22,500 nucleotides of DNA. Source: Glandiceps talaboti (lineage: Eukaryota > Hemichordata > Enteropneusta > Spengelidae). Position 1 is the stretch's first letter. Each line of letters begins with the position of its first letter. Below, one piece after another: positions 1 to 8,812 of this stretch. The stretch covers positions 14,665,306 through 14,687,805 of the forward strand of contig NC_135567.1 of assembly GCF_964340395.1 (NCBI RefSeq), read 5' to 3'. The notes below the pieces were generated by a model. It was not told the DNA's origin and did not search any database. It was given only the letters and a program-made list of their open reading frames with translations. Both the position numbers and the translations under genes were made by a program.

Positions 1-247
1 CTAGCCAGTTGTGAAATATCATTGACAAACCATTTAGGATCTTGGGAGGTATTTCTTCAATGCCCTATAAAAAACATTCATATTGGTAAACTCAGTTCAG
101 GTGTACTCTTTCGCAGTATTTAGAATGGTGAATTCTGGTGAAAGTTAGAATGAACTGAAATTACACTAAAATTCTGCCCCCATGAGGAAGTGTAATGGTC
201 GCGATCTGAATGATAAATTGTATGCAAATGAAGGTGTTGCAGTCTGC

Positions 248-326
248 CTGGACAGACAGATGTTGTCTGTCTGGACAGACAGACAGACACACAGACAGAC
301 ACTGAGACAGACAGACAGACAGACAT
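248..326. repeat. CAGA-type microsatellite
   Basis: Impure tandem CAGA/CTGT tetranucleotides, with a short palindromic break where TGTC and GACA blocks face each other near 262-282. Nothing gene-like was found in the flanking 1-247 and 327-551. Short open frames across it are products of the repeat. Confidence 0.9.
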
Positions 327-551
327 GCATTTCATCCATAATATACGGTATAACCTTCCTCTTGGAATGTAAAAATAAGTGACCAAATTTTAGCCCTTAT
401 TCTGCCAAATGCGAGGTGCCCTCTTGGGATTCTTAGAATTAAATAATTGTTGGTGACAGAATATGGAAAACAATACTGCATATAAATGTGAAAAGTGTAC
501 CACCTATTCAGATTAGGTCATGTGAAGAGTGTATGCAAAAGATATCTTCTT

Positions 552-1794
552 GTGAGTGTGCCCTCTAAGCCAATTTGACGTGCCACTGACACACACAATT
601 TCTAGTGATGCACCAAAATTTGGTGTTCCCCTATCTCTTACTATGTGGTCAGTGTGCCCTCTAAGCCAATTTGACGTGCCACTGACACACACAATTTCTA
701 GTGATGCACCAAAATTTGGTGTTCCCCTATCTCTTACTATGTGGTGAGTGTGCCCTCTAAGTCAATTTGACATGCCACTGACACACAATTTCTAGTGACG
801 CACCAAAATTTGGTGTTCCCCTATCTCTTACTATGTGGTGAGTGTGCCCTCTAAGACAATTTGACGTGCCACTGACACACACAATTTCCAGTGATGCACC
901 AAAATTTGGTGTTCCCCTATCTCTTACTATGTGGTGAGTGTGCCCTCTAAGCCAATTTGATGTGCCACTGACACACACAAGTTCTAGTGACGCACCAATA
1001 TTTGGTGTTCCCCTATCTCTTACTATGTGGTCAGTGTGCCCTCTAAGCCAATTTGACATGCCACTGACACACACAATTTCTAGTGATGCACCAAAATTTG
1101 GTGTTCCCCTATCTCTTACTATGTGGTGAGTGTGCCCTCTAAGCCAATTTGACATGCCACTGACACACACAATTTCTAGTGATGCACCAAAATTTGGTGT
1201 TCCCCTATCTCTTACTATGTGGTGAGTGTGCCCTCTAAGCCAATTTGACGTGCCACTGACACACACAATTTCTAGTGATGCACCAAAATTTGGTATTCCC
1301 CTATCTCTTACTATGTGGTGTGTACCCTCTAAGCCAATTTGACATGCCACTGACACACAATTTCTAGTGATGCACCAAAATTTGGTGTTCCCCTATCTCT
1401 TACTATGTGGTGAGTGTGCCCTCTAAGCCAATTTGACGCGCCACTGACACACACAATTTCTAGTGATGCACCAAAATTTGGTGTTCCCCTATCTCTTACT
1501 ATGTGGTGAGTGTGCCCTCTAAGCCAATTTGACGTGCCACTGACACACACAATTTCTAGTGTTGCACCAAAATTTGAGTTCCCCTATCTCTTACTATGTG
1601 GTGAGTGTGCCCTCTAAGCCAATTTGACATGCCACTGACACACACAATTTCTAGTGACACACCAAAATTTGGTGTTCCCCTATCTCTTACTATGTGGTGA
1701 TTGTACCCTCTAAGCCAATTTGATGTGCCACTGACACACACAATTTCTAGTGTTGCACCAAAATTTGAGTTCCCCTATCTCTTACTATGTGGTG
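552..1794. repeat. ~96-bp minisatellite, 13 copies
   Basis: The word CCCTCTAAG recurs at 561, 657, 753, 847, 943, 1039, 1135, 1231, 1325, 1419, 1515, 1610 and 1706. Most spacings are 96 bp, with 94- and 95-bp variants. Copies are highly similar, and differences are mostly single substitutions or 2-bp CA losses. Because 96 is a multiple of three, reading frames run through several copies on both strands, but the 94/95-bp units break each of them. I therefore read it as non-coding satellite. The copy at 1325 also lost part of the GTGAGTGTG junction word. Confidence 0.95.
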
Positions 1795-2016
1795 ACTCAC
1801 AAGAAATGCCAGTTTTAGTATTTTGACTCACGGCAGACTTTGGTTACCACTAGAGTGTGCACTGCTTCTAATGCTTTGTTCAAATAACCTCTGATGTTAT
1901 CCTTTTACAAATCTGAAAGAACTTTTAACAATTCATTTAACAAATGTTTTTATACTTTTTGCTGTAATGGTTTTTTTGAACCATAAACCAAATTTGCTCA
2001 AGACTTAGGTACTCAC
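1795..2016. other. unique AT-rich stretch, no gene seen
   Basis: Sequence between the 96-bp minisatellite and the gene A exon. It would be intronic or 3'-flanking to gene A. No convincing exon, repeat or RNA gene was recognised. A GTGAGT word on the minus strand near 1830 has no paired acceptor with an open frame. Confidence 0.5.
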
Positions 2017-2114
2017 CATGATAATGTCTAATAACTCTGTACTTGACCACTCAACCAATGGGACAGTCTGCAAGGATTCCATGAGGATCTCCACAATTGT
2101 AAATATATGTGAAT
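2017..2114 (-). CDS. Gene A internal exon (exon 2), unrecognised protein
   Basis: A 98-nt exon on the minus strand. It is preceded by a pyrimidine-rich stretch and TTACAG (acceptor after 2115) and followed by the consensus donor GTGAGT (2016-2011). Only one of three frames is open throughout. It encodes 32 residues, starting SHIFTIVEILMESL and ending SSTELLDIIM, and looks helical and amphipathic. The frame needs a 2-nt carry-in (phase 1 intron), which is what the upstream exon ending at 3705 provides. The joining codon becomes GAT (Asp). It ends in phase 0, so a further exon must lie to the left, possibly beyond the window. I do not recognise the family. Confidence 0.7.
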
Positions 2115-2257
2115 CTGTAATGAGAAACAAATTGAATCAGGTTATTTTTTAGCACAAAAAAAACATAAATATAAAATATAATTTGGAGTATTTCTCATGA
2201 AATGACATCAGGGAACTCTTCATGGATGTTAGGGCCTATCCTGTATTCATCTAATAT

Positions 2258-2298
2258 AGCCAAGGATTCCACATGGACCTCCACAATAGGAAACTTGC
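2258..2298 (-). repeat. Diverged partial copy of the gene A exon
   Basis: About 33 bp here (minus strand, around ATTGTGGAGGTCC and TGGAATCCTTG) matches the exon segment at 2071-2100 at roughly 27 positions, offset by 190 bp in the same orientation. The frame equivalent to the exon is open for about 30 codons. No strong donor or acceptor flanks it, so it is more likely a decayed duplicate than a used exon. Confidence 0.45.
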
Positions 2299-2419
2299 AA
2301 TCCAGACTGAGCATGCTCAGACGCAAATGACTATGAAATCATCTGTGGTTATTGTATTACCGAATCTGGAGCTACCGATAAAATAAACCTCCCACAATGG
2401 TCAGGGTGACTATGAATTG

Positions 2420-3255
2420 ATTATTTATGATTACAAACAGTGTAACAATATTGTTCATAATACTAATTGATTAGTATTTAATATCACATTTCCCATGTTG
2501 CAACATTCAATACCAACTCATCAGTATTTATTTCCCATGATGCAACATTCAACATGGCAGGTTTACAAGTTCCCTATTAGATTACCGGTAGATAAGTTTA
2601 TCTCTGTAAGTCATACTTGATGGACAACTATCTGATTATGATATAATTTATTCATTACTGAAACTAAAATTTGAACAACAGTAGGTTTTCAAATACTGAA
2701 TAGCGGGAAAACTCAATTCTGAAGACCATGTACACAAATAATAGTACTATTACTAGACTGTCAATAGTTGTCTTGACTTTTTTGGTAATTTATCTTTAAT
2801 ACTATTGTCGCTGAGATTAATAGAATTAAACATGGTGTGTGCTGGACGTTCCATGAAGTCAAGACGACTGTTCTAATTAACCCATCAGACTTTCACTTAT
2901 ATGAATATTCATGAGCAGCCTCGTTGATGAAACATCTTTAACTCAGATGCCAGGTTGACCACTAGAGGGCATTTGAGGAGATAGTAAAGATGCTAGATTA
3001 TATTTTATGTGTTTGAATCCTCAGTGAGTAACACACATTCTGTATGTGCCTTGTACATGCTGACTATTAGATTGTATGTTATAGGTTATGTATGTGCACA
3101 CAATTTGTATTTAAATAAAATATTTTTCAGAAGATTTTTTTTTAGGAATATGACAAAATATAATCTGTGTCTGAATACAGACTATATCAATTACTAGTGT
3201 GTACATGTATATGTCGAAACTACATGAATAAAAATACTTAAAGGACTTCTATAGT
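2420..3255. other. gene A intron, AT-rich, no gene seen
   Basis: Part of the intron between the two gene A exons (3704-2115). It holds a short direct repeat (TTTCCCATG-TGCAACATTCAA at about 2490 and 2532) and a CTCF-like word at 2959-2970. No coding exon was recognised on either strand. Confidence 0.5.
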
Positions 3256-3257
3256 AT

Positions 3258-3546
3258 GATAATAATAATAATAATAATAATCTTTATTTATACTGGATAG
3301 TTCTTTAAGCATACAAACTCTTGTCTCCCAAGAAGTCCAGTGAGGGCCATCCCTCATGGGTTCAGTGTTAATACAGGAGGAAACCGGAGTACCCGGGGAA
3401 AACCTGCGTTTTTTGGTAGAGTCAAACTGAACGACACTCTTCTTACTTACAGCGTGGTAAATTTAATCGAACCCTGAATGGGGTTTGAACCCCGACCGCA
3501 GTGGTAAGAGGCAAGTGGTTTAAGCACTCGGCCATCGACAACCCGT
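3258..3546 (-). mobile_element. tRNA-derived SINE (minus strand)
   Basis: Read on the minus strand from 3544, the head resembles a tRNA-Leu/Ser: an A-box-like TGGCCGAGTGC followed about 45 nt later by a B-box-like GGGTTCAAACCCC. A non-tRNA body follows, containing the GC-rich words CCCCGGGTACTCC and GGTTTCCTCC (3374-3398). It ends in AATAAAG and a short (ATT)n tail at 3258-3290. Head, body and simple-repeat tail are the classic order of an RNA polymerase III SINE. It lies in the gene A intron in the same orientation as the gene. No clear target-site duplication was found. It is a retrotransposed copy, not a functional tRNA. Confidence 0.85.
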
Positions 3547-3704
3547 GATTAACGATACCTGTAATTAAGGATAGATTAACTGTACACAATCTAACCCTAA
3601 ACTTTTAGATTATATATCTAGTGATTTTGGAAATATCCATTTTATTAAGCAAATGGGGATCCAAAAGGAAAACTCGCCCACATGACATGATGGAACATTC
3701 TTAC

Positions 3705-4269
3705 CTTCAAGTTCTTTTCTTATTTTGTTCTTTACCTCCTCGCTTACAGTTATTGGAGTAACTTCAGAGTCTTTGGTGATGAGAGTGATTTTACCAGGTC
3801 CTAAAAGCCACTGCATAATACATTCAATACGATGCTGCTTAATAATCTCATTTGTGCTCATATGACTACAAGTATTTTTAAAGACAGTATTTTCACGAGG
3901 GACATCGGGGAAATGAGCAGGATACCAACCTAACTCCACTGTTTGTCTTTCCGTCCATGATGATGCAGAAAACTTTGCACGACCGGATAGACGCATACAG
4001 CAACCTTCCCCACGCTTACATGTAAAAACATTAACGTCGTCATCACTAGTACTCCCAATGTCATCAGCAGGGGTAGCACCACAACGACTAGTACTACTAC
4101 TAGCACAGTTGGTACTACTCGATCTCCCGCGGGAACGAGTTGCATATGTAATTCCTTCAAGTGCACGTGAATGTGAAGAATGGTGTCTTGCCTGTGCTCT
4201 CGGTCCTGCACGATGAGTAAAAAACCCTTTGAACAGCCTGCCATTCATGTCTGCTTGGTAATCTGCCAT
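3705..4269 (-). CDS. Gene A first coding exon, unrecognised Ser/Cys-rich protein
   Basis: It starts at an ATG (4269) in good context (A at -3, G at +4), with an in-frame TAG two codons upstream, so this is the first usable start in this exon. It encodes 188 residues before the donor AAG|GTAAGA (exon end 3705, phase 1). Residues ~1-75 are Arg/Ser/Thr-rich and probably disordered. Residues ~80-95 hold a small Cys cluster (CKRGEGCCMRL). Residues ~110-188 look folded, with Trp and hydrophobic residues and a charged helix at the end (VSEEVKNKIRKELE). The intron phase matches the exon at 2114-2017. Reading on past the donor would add 31 residues to a stop at 3610, which I regard as intron. I do not recognise the family. 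The gene's 3' part is not in view. Confidence 0.75.
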
Positions 4270-4554
4270 GATCTACACAGATGCTGGAACAGTCACAAAT
4301 CCAATGACGTCGAGGGGCCAGGGTGCACAGGAAGGGAAAACACCAAACACCAAACTCTGAGGGTCCTCTGGGTGACTATAAAAATGAAACATATGATATA
4401 TATATTACTAGAAGTTTCAATAATACTATTCCTTTGAGATGAAAGTAAGCCACTTTCTCCTCTCAGTTATACTTTACTGAATAAATACATACCTAAGATG
4501 TACTAAAACAGCTCTGAACTCAATCGTATTATACAATATTTACTTGATCTAACC

Positions 4555-4733
4555 ACAGGTGCTTGTGAAGTTGCTACATGTAGCTCACAGAGATTTACGT
4601 TAGCGGAGAATTACAATAGTGAGGCTGTGAAGCTGAACTGGGGGCTCGCTATTCGTCCATATGGCCTCACTATCGTAGTTCTCCGCTAACGTAAATCTCT
4701 GCGATCTAGCAACTTCACGAGCACCTGTGGATT
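4555..4733. mobile_element. Foldback (MITE-like) element
   Basis: Two inverted arms of about 75-80 bp (4555-4633 and 4661-4733) surround a ~28-bp spacer. The outer words are CCACAGGTGCT and AGCACCTGTGG, and both arms contain GAGATTTACGTTAGCGGAGA or its complement. Arms differ at several positions, so insertion is not very recent. No open frame; it would depend on a transposase in trans. No clear target-site duplication was seen. Confidence 0.8.
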
Positions 4734-4824
4734 GAACTGCCATACTCCATACTCCGTTTATGCATGCAATATTTACCCACAGGGGTCATATCGAAAGGTC
4801 ATGAACCTATGCACTGTACACTTG

Positions 4825-4832
4825 TGACGTCA
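4825..4832. promoter_or_regulatory. CRE-like palindrome TGACGTCA upstream of gene A
   Basis: An exact 8-bp cAMP-response-element palindrome lies about 555 bp upstream of the gene A start codon. A second TGACGTC word lies nearer, at about 4304-4310. CRE/ATF sites are common in animal promoters. A single 8-mer is weak evidence, and no TATA box was seen on the minus strand. Confidence 0.25.
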
Positions 4833-4884
4833 GAGCTGTCTTCTGCCTGTACTGTGGGGAGATTAAATAGCATCAGACGTCTCT

Positions 4885-5165
4885 CTTGCAGGTACATTCA
4901 CAGTGAGCTCAGGCTGTTAGTTTTGTTAACAAATACAAAAAGTAAATAAACAAACAAAACACACACAAATAAATAAAAAACATGTTAATAAACAAACAAA
5001 AACAAATAAACCGATAAATGAGTAGATAAATACATGAATAAACAAAAACAAACAAACAAACATACTAACCCCCCCCCCCCAAATAGTCACCAATGAGATC
5101 CCCTTTGTTTGTTTGTATTTGTAAACAAAACTAACTGAGACTGAGCTCCCTGTGATTACATGCAA
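4885..5165. repeat. Inverted repeat enclosing a CAAA-rich tract
   Basis: The left arm (about 4890-4945; GAGCTCAG then GTTAGTTTTGTTAACAAAT) is the complement of the right arm (about 5103-5165). Between them is an impure (CAAA)n/(TAAA)n tract and a 10-12 bp C run near 5071-5080. It may be a decayed foldback element whose loop expanded. Frames through it are low-complexity artefacts. Confidence 0.6.
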
Positions 5166-5465
5166 CTTGCAAGGTACTCTTTATCGGGCGAGTCATATGT
5201 GTTCACTTTCGTCAGTTTTGTCCGTATATTGACTGTCAAATTACTCTACGTGATGGTTAAGTACCTACCTAGAGTTAATCTTGCTTGGTGTAGTCTAGAA
5301 AGTGATTGAATATGGGCCGTGATCCAGCAGAGAGTCGCTCACACAGCTGTGATTGTTACTGCACGATACTTTACGAGTCAAGTGTCATCGCACATGCGCA
5401 CTTCGGTTTAATGCATTAGTTGACCAGTCGTACTCAGTGTGCTAGTAGTAGTAGTACAGTAGTAT
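5166..5465. other. no gene seen
   Basis: Single-copy-looking sequence between the inverted repeat and the retrotransposon stub. No long frame, splice pair or RNA gene was recognised. Confidence 0.4.
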
Positions 5466-5660
5466 TTGTTTCAGACACCATGGCCCGGAAACATATACGC
5501 TACAAACAACACTCGCTGCTACCAGATACCCCATTGCAAAACAGACATGTACAGGAACTCATTCTTTCCAAGAACTATCACTGACTGGAACAAACTAGAT
5601 AACGATCTGGTAACATCAAGATCGGTGGGTGCCTTTAAAGCATCCATCCAGCGGAACTAA
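5466..5660 (+). mobile_element. C-terminal stub of a non-LTR retrotransposon ORF
   Basis: The plus-strand frame ends at a TAA (5658-5660). The peptide has the ending typical of LINE (CR1/Jockey/RTE-type) reverse-transcriptase proteins: RNSFFPRTITDWNKL, then a Ser/Val segment and AFKASIQ. In these elements a SFFPRT-x-x-WN block lies near the very end of the RT polyprotein, after the catalytic domain. No RT or endonuclease sequence precedes it, so this is a 5'-truncated dead copy. Short GATAACT repeats near 5727-5741 may be its 3' tail. The upstream limit is uncertain. Confidence 0.75.
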
Positions 5661-5802
5661 GGGACTGTTTGCCCTCCTCTTCCGTTGATCATAGCCAGAA
5701 ATGGGTTCTTCAACGTAATTGAACTGATAACTGATAACTGATATGGTGCAATATAGCCAATCAAATTGATTTGTGGGTTCGCACCCAAAAGTACAATACA
5801 TT

Positions 5803-5960
5803 CATTCATACATACATACATACATACATACATACATACATACATACATACATACATACATACATACATACATACATACATACATACAATGATACATACA
5901 TACATACATACATACATACATACACACACACATACATACATACATACATACATACATACA

Positions 5961-5991
<31 letters not shown>

Positions 5992-6095
5992 CTACCTACC
6001 TACCTACATACATACATACATACATACAGTAATACAGTAATACAGTAATACATACAGTAATACAGTAATACACACACACACACATACACATTTAT
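5803..6095. repeat. CATA tetranucleotide array with CAGTAATA and CA segments
   Basis: A long run of CATA interrupted by GATA, CACA and CTAC variants, followed by several AGTAATAC units and a short (CA)n. Frames rich in Tyr-Ile-His-Thr or Met-Tyr-Val-Cys on either strand are artefacts of the repeat. Confidence 0.95.
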
Positions 6096-6477
6096 CAGTT
6101 TGTGTATGTTCCTGTACTTTAACAGTTTGGATATAAAAGAATGAAAATAAAATGATGCAAAATATAGTAAGGTAAGGGAAATTGACGACTAAAATGACAT
6201 CATATGAATCGTGTTTATCAATATTAGGGAGCGATCAGTTTTTACGGCCGGGGGTGGGCTAAATCTAAATAATCTAAATCCCGATGGAGAAGAAGGAAAG
6301 AAAGTTCGTTACTTTAGAGATGCAGTGCATGGTGTTAGTATCCGTGTCGTTATGGTGATATGTCGTCATCCGCACCTCGTTCCCAAAAGGAAATTTTCCA
6401 GTTGAGCGTATACCACAAATTATTAAATGTACGTTAATTATCTTTATCGTATCGATGCATTTAAGTTTTTTGTCAGA
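6096..6477. other. no confident gene
   Basis: Mixed sequence between two microsatellites. A 64-codon plus-strand frame (6211-6405) has no recognisable protein features and no supporting splice sites, so it is not called. Confidence 0.4.
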
Positions 6478-6526
6478 CTATCTATCTATCTGTCTGTCTG
6501 TTTCTGTCTGTCTGACTATCTGTCTC

Positions 6527-6580
<54 letters not shown>
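6478..6580. repeat. CTAT/CTGT then (CT)n microsatellite
   Basis: Pyrimidine-only tract: CTAT and CTGT tetranucleotides followed by an uninterrupted CT run of about 22 repeats (about 6535-6578). The strand asymmetry could allow triplex formation. Not coding. Confidence 0.95.
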
Positions 6581-6734
6581 GAAAAATCCTAATGTAACAT
6601 TTGGCAGAACTTTAGAAAGTGGAAAAAATTGATCTTATTTTCGTAGTAAAAAGGCAGATATCCAGTGAGCAACATATTATGTGAAAAAGCAAAATGACGA
6701 TCTAAATTAATTGTTTTCCTATTTATCTTTTAAG

Positions 6735-6932
6735 GAGAAAGTTTTTAAACAAGTGAGTGTCGCTGATATTTTTCTTATAGTTACGATAAACAGACTGAAG
6801 CAGTATGGTCTTGGTGAAATGTTCTGGGCCGGTGGAAAGCGCCCTCTAGTGGCATCCTACCTTGAGTGGTTGATGAGTCGGGAAAGCTATAAACAAGTAT
6901 TACCTTCTTTCAAACCGGAAACACAGAAGTAA
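6735..6932 (+). CDS. Terminal exon of a GDAP1-like glutathione-transferase gene (fragment)
   Basis: The plus-strand exon follows a pyrimidine-rich acceptor ending TTTTAAG (6734) and ends at TAA (6930-6932), about 65 residues. The peptide has the GST C-terminal helix signature VSVADIFLIVTINRLK, then GKRPLVASYLEWLMSRESYK. This resembles the C-terminal domain of GDAP1, where a TLADV-x-L-x-VTLHRLK block precedes GKRP and a basic helix. GDAP1 proteins are mitochondrial outer-membrane GST-like proteins that usually extend past this point with a membrane anchor; here the protein stops soon after and no anchor is seen. The start of the exon is uncertain (an alternative AAG lies at 6752). No other GST exon was found upstream, so it is either the last exon of a gene with distant exons or an orphan fragment. 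Confidence 0.6.
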   Translation, partial: EKVFKQVSVADIFLIVTINRLKQYGLGEMFWAGGKRPLVASYLEWLMSRESYKQVLPSFKPETQK

Positions 6933-7035
6933 TGTTGTCATGGTTACTAATTATATTATAAATTTTAAATAACTCAAAAGAATTGCACCTATTATTAGAG
7001 AATTCTGTGATTCCATTGGCTGCAAGACTGACACA

Positions 7036-7261
7036 GACTGTCAACAGTCACTTGTGCCTTTTTTGCTACGTTTTATCTAAAACTAAAGTTGTTGCCGCGC
7101 TCTGATTCGGAGCAATACTACTATAATTGCATACTGTTAGTGAGCTTCGGCCCTCGCTATCAGTATGCAATTGTAGTAGTATTGCTCTGGATTGGAGCGT
7201 GGAGACGACTTTAGTTTTAGATAAAACGTAGCAAAAAAGGCGCGAGCGACTGTCGACAGTC
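7036..7261. mobile_element. Foldback (MITE-like) element
   Basis: Inverted arms of about 100 bp end in GACTGTCAACAGTC (left) and GACTGTCGACAGTC (right). They share the words GCCTTTTTTGCTACG, TTTTATCTAAAACTAAAG and GAGCAATACTACTA with their complements. The spacer, near 7140-7162, is about 20 bp. Arms differ at a handful of positions. It has no coding capacity. Confidence 0.85.
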
Positions 7262-7569
7262 CAAACTGACAGAGAAGTAATATTTAGCATGGAATGTTGT
7301 TCTACATACATTCATTTGACTAGACAGGGGAGACATTGAAGAGAACTGAAACCATGGATGGCATCTAGAATAATTGAAGTTATACACTGAGCTATTATTT
7401 GTACCCATAACACAACGTAGTCATAGAGACAAAACCAAACATTTTGCCAAATTATCAGTGTTTTAATTTGATAATTCATACATACACCGTACACTTATAT
7501 TCACAAAATTAAAAATATTCAAATTTTGTTTATTAATCATATATAATTTGATAAATTAAATACATTTTG

Positions 7570-7902
7570 ATACGCCTACATCATTTTAGCTGTAATATCC
7601 CTTGAGTGAAACACCAAGCCTACATCATTTTAGTTGTAATATCCCTTGAGTGAAACACCAAGCCTACATCATTTTAGCTGTAATGTCCCTTGAGTGAAAC
7701 ACAGTGCCTACATCATTTAGCTGTAATATCCCTTGAGTGAAACACCAAGCCTACATCATTTTAGCTGTAATATCCCTTGAGTGAAACACCAAGCCTACAT
7801 CATTTTAGCTGTAATATCCCTTGAGTGAAACACCAAGCCTACATCATTTTAGCTGTAATATCCCTTGAGTGAAACACCAAGCCTACATCATTTTAGCTAT
7901 AA
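7570..7902. repeat. 44-bp minisatellite, 8 copies
   Basis: The word GCCTACATC occurs at 7574, 7618, 7662, 7706, 7749, 7793, 7837 and 7881. The unit contains ATATCCCTTGAGTGAAACAC. One unit is 43 bp and one carries a CAGTG variant. It directly follows (on the minus strand) the donor-like end of the putative exon at 7918. Confidence 0.95.
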
Positions 7903-7917
7903 CTGCAGTTACCCTAC

Positions 7918-8237
7918 CTCAGCAATATACTGATAATAGACTAAATAAATATGTTTATACAGATGTTGACACATTTCTAGTACATAGCATTTGTTGCCAC
8001 GCTTGTCTCCAAGTTTACTTCTCTTGTTGAAGGGCACTGAAAACTTGATAATAAAAAACTGAAAATAACCCTGATCCATGTCAGTGGGATGTGACAGGTT
8101 CATACTATATGGCCAACAATGGAATTGCTTGAATGAATAGACAAACATACTAGTATTCTCCATTTCCTTCAGTAGATTGTGGTCAGAGATACAATGATAT
8201 CTACAGCTGCTGACATCAGACCATGAACAAATGGAAC
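7918..8237 (-). CDS. Possible exon of gene B, unrecognised
   Basis: Minus-strand frame of 106 codons between an acceptor-like TTGTTTGTAACAG (after 8238) and a weak donor-like GAG|GTAGGG (exon end 7918). Unspliced, it would stop three codons later at 7909. The peptide is Cys/Phe/Tyr-rich (CSWSDVSSC near the start; FFIIKFSVPFNKRSK in the middle). The acceptor is phase 1, matching the gene B exon that ends at 12573, but the intervening distance is 4.3 kb and the DUF3504 exon lies between. The sequence immediately to the right is a transposable foldback, so reading-frame extension beyond 8238 is spurious. Low to moderate confidence that it is expressed. Confidence 0.35.
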
Positions 8238-8272
8238 CTGTTACAAACAAGGAACGGAACAACAGTATTTGA

Positions 8273-8503
8273 TTAATAACACTTGGCACAGCATGTTGGA
8301 AGTACAGAGACTTGTATTACATTCCATCATTTGATGGACAGTTTTATGGCCACTTTACATAATAGTTCACATTTACAAACAAGTCTTCAGTTCCTCTGGC
8401 AATTCATATACACATAAAGAGGTCATAAAACTGTTCCGACCAAACCATGGTGTGTAACACAAGTCTCTGTACTGTTCCAACATGCTGCGCCAAGTGCTAT
8501 TAA
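8273..8503. mobile_element. TTAA-flanked foldback element
   Basis: Inverted arms of about 75-80 bp carry the word CACTTGGCRCAGCATGTTGG, followed by AGTACAGAGACTTG. The element is bounded by TTAA on both sides (8273-8276 and 8500-8503), within the larger match ATTAAT. TTAA target duplications are typical of piggyBac-type and Kolobok-type elements. It is non-autonomous, with no coding capacity. Confidence 0.8.
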
Positions 8504-8644
8504 TCCAGTTCTGTTGTTTATTTTTCCCTGTTTGTACAATGTTCCGTTCATCAATGATCTGAAGTCTGTAGTTGTAGTATTACTCAGAAAACACAGTGTT
8601 CAGCTTACAAAGATAGACGTAAACTAAAGATATCACTGTGGAGT

Positions 8645-8812
8645 TATGATTGGTAAATGGCTAGAGTTGCCAGCTAGGAATCTGCAGGTTACAGGTTCAA
8701 GCCCCATCACTGCGTTTGTTTCTGAGTGGCTAATGTCCTTGGGCAAGATTTAAACCACGACTGTGCCTCAGTTGTAAAGGACTTGGTAGGATAGAGGTTG
8801 CAATGTGAATAC
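8645..8812 (+). mobile_element. tRNA-derived SINE fragment
   Basis: The plus strand has an A-box-like TGGCTAGAGTTGCC (8659-8672) and a B-box-like GGTTCAAGCCC (8694-8704), then the word TCCTTGGGCAAGA (8739-8751), which is common in the bodies of metazoan tRNA-SINEs. The copy runs directly into the TTAA foldback at 8813, so its 3' end is missing or displaced. It differs in head and body from the SINE at 3258-3546. Confidence 0.7.

Noticed and set aside
757-1741. Long minus-strand frames (199, 73 and 61 codons) as a repeat protein
   Set aside because: They exist only because the satellite period is usually 96 bp; units of 94 and 95 bp break the frame, and both strands show equally long frames.
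540-1800. CRISPR array
   Set aside because: Units are contiguous near-identical repeats without unique spacers, in an intron-bearing animal genome.
3009-3197. 62-codon plus-strand frame
   Set aside because: AT-rich, low-complexity composition, no splice support, no recognisable motif.
3473-3544. Functional tRNA-Leu/Ser gene on the minus strand
   Set aside because: A- and B-box-like words are present, but no credible cloverleaf or acceptor pairing is visible, and it is fused to a SINE body and tail.
5657-6040. Frames on both strands across the CATA array
   Set aside because: Simple tetranucleotide translation (Tyr-Ile-His-Thr / Met-Tyr-Val-Cys); no other evidence.
6841-6855. Second CTCF-like word (reverse orientation) forming a convergent pair with 2959-2970
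   Set aside because: It is part of the GST-like exon coding for KRPLVAS, so the match is explained by coding sequence; a loop model is not justified.
7909-8289. 126-codon minus-strand frame read as one intact protein
   Set aside because: Its first part lies inside the TTAA foldback element; only the part from 8237 onward has an acceptor and could be an exon.
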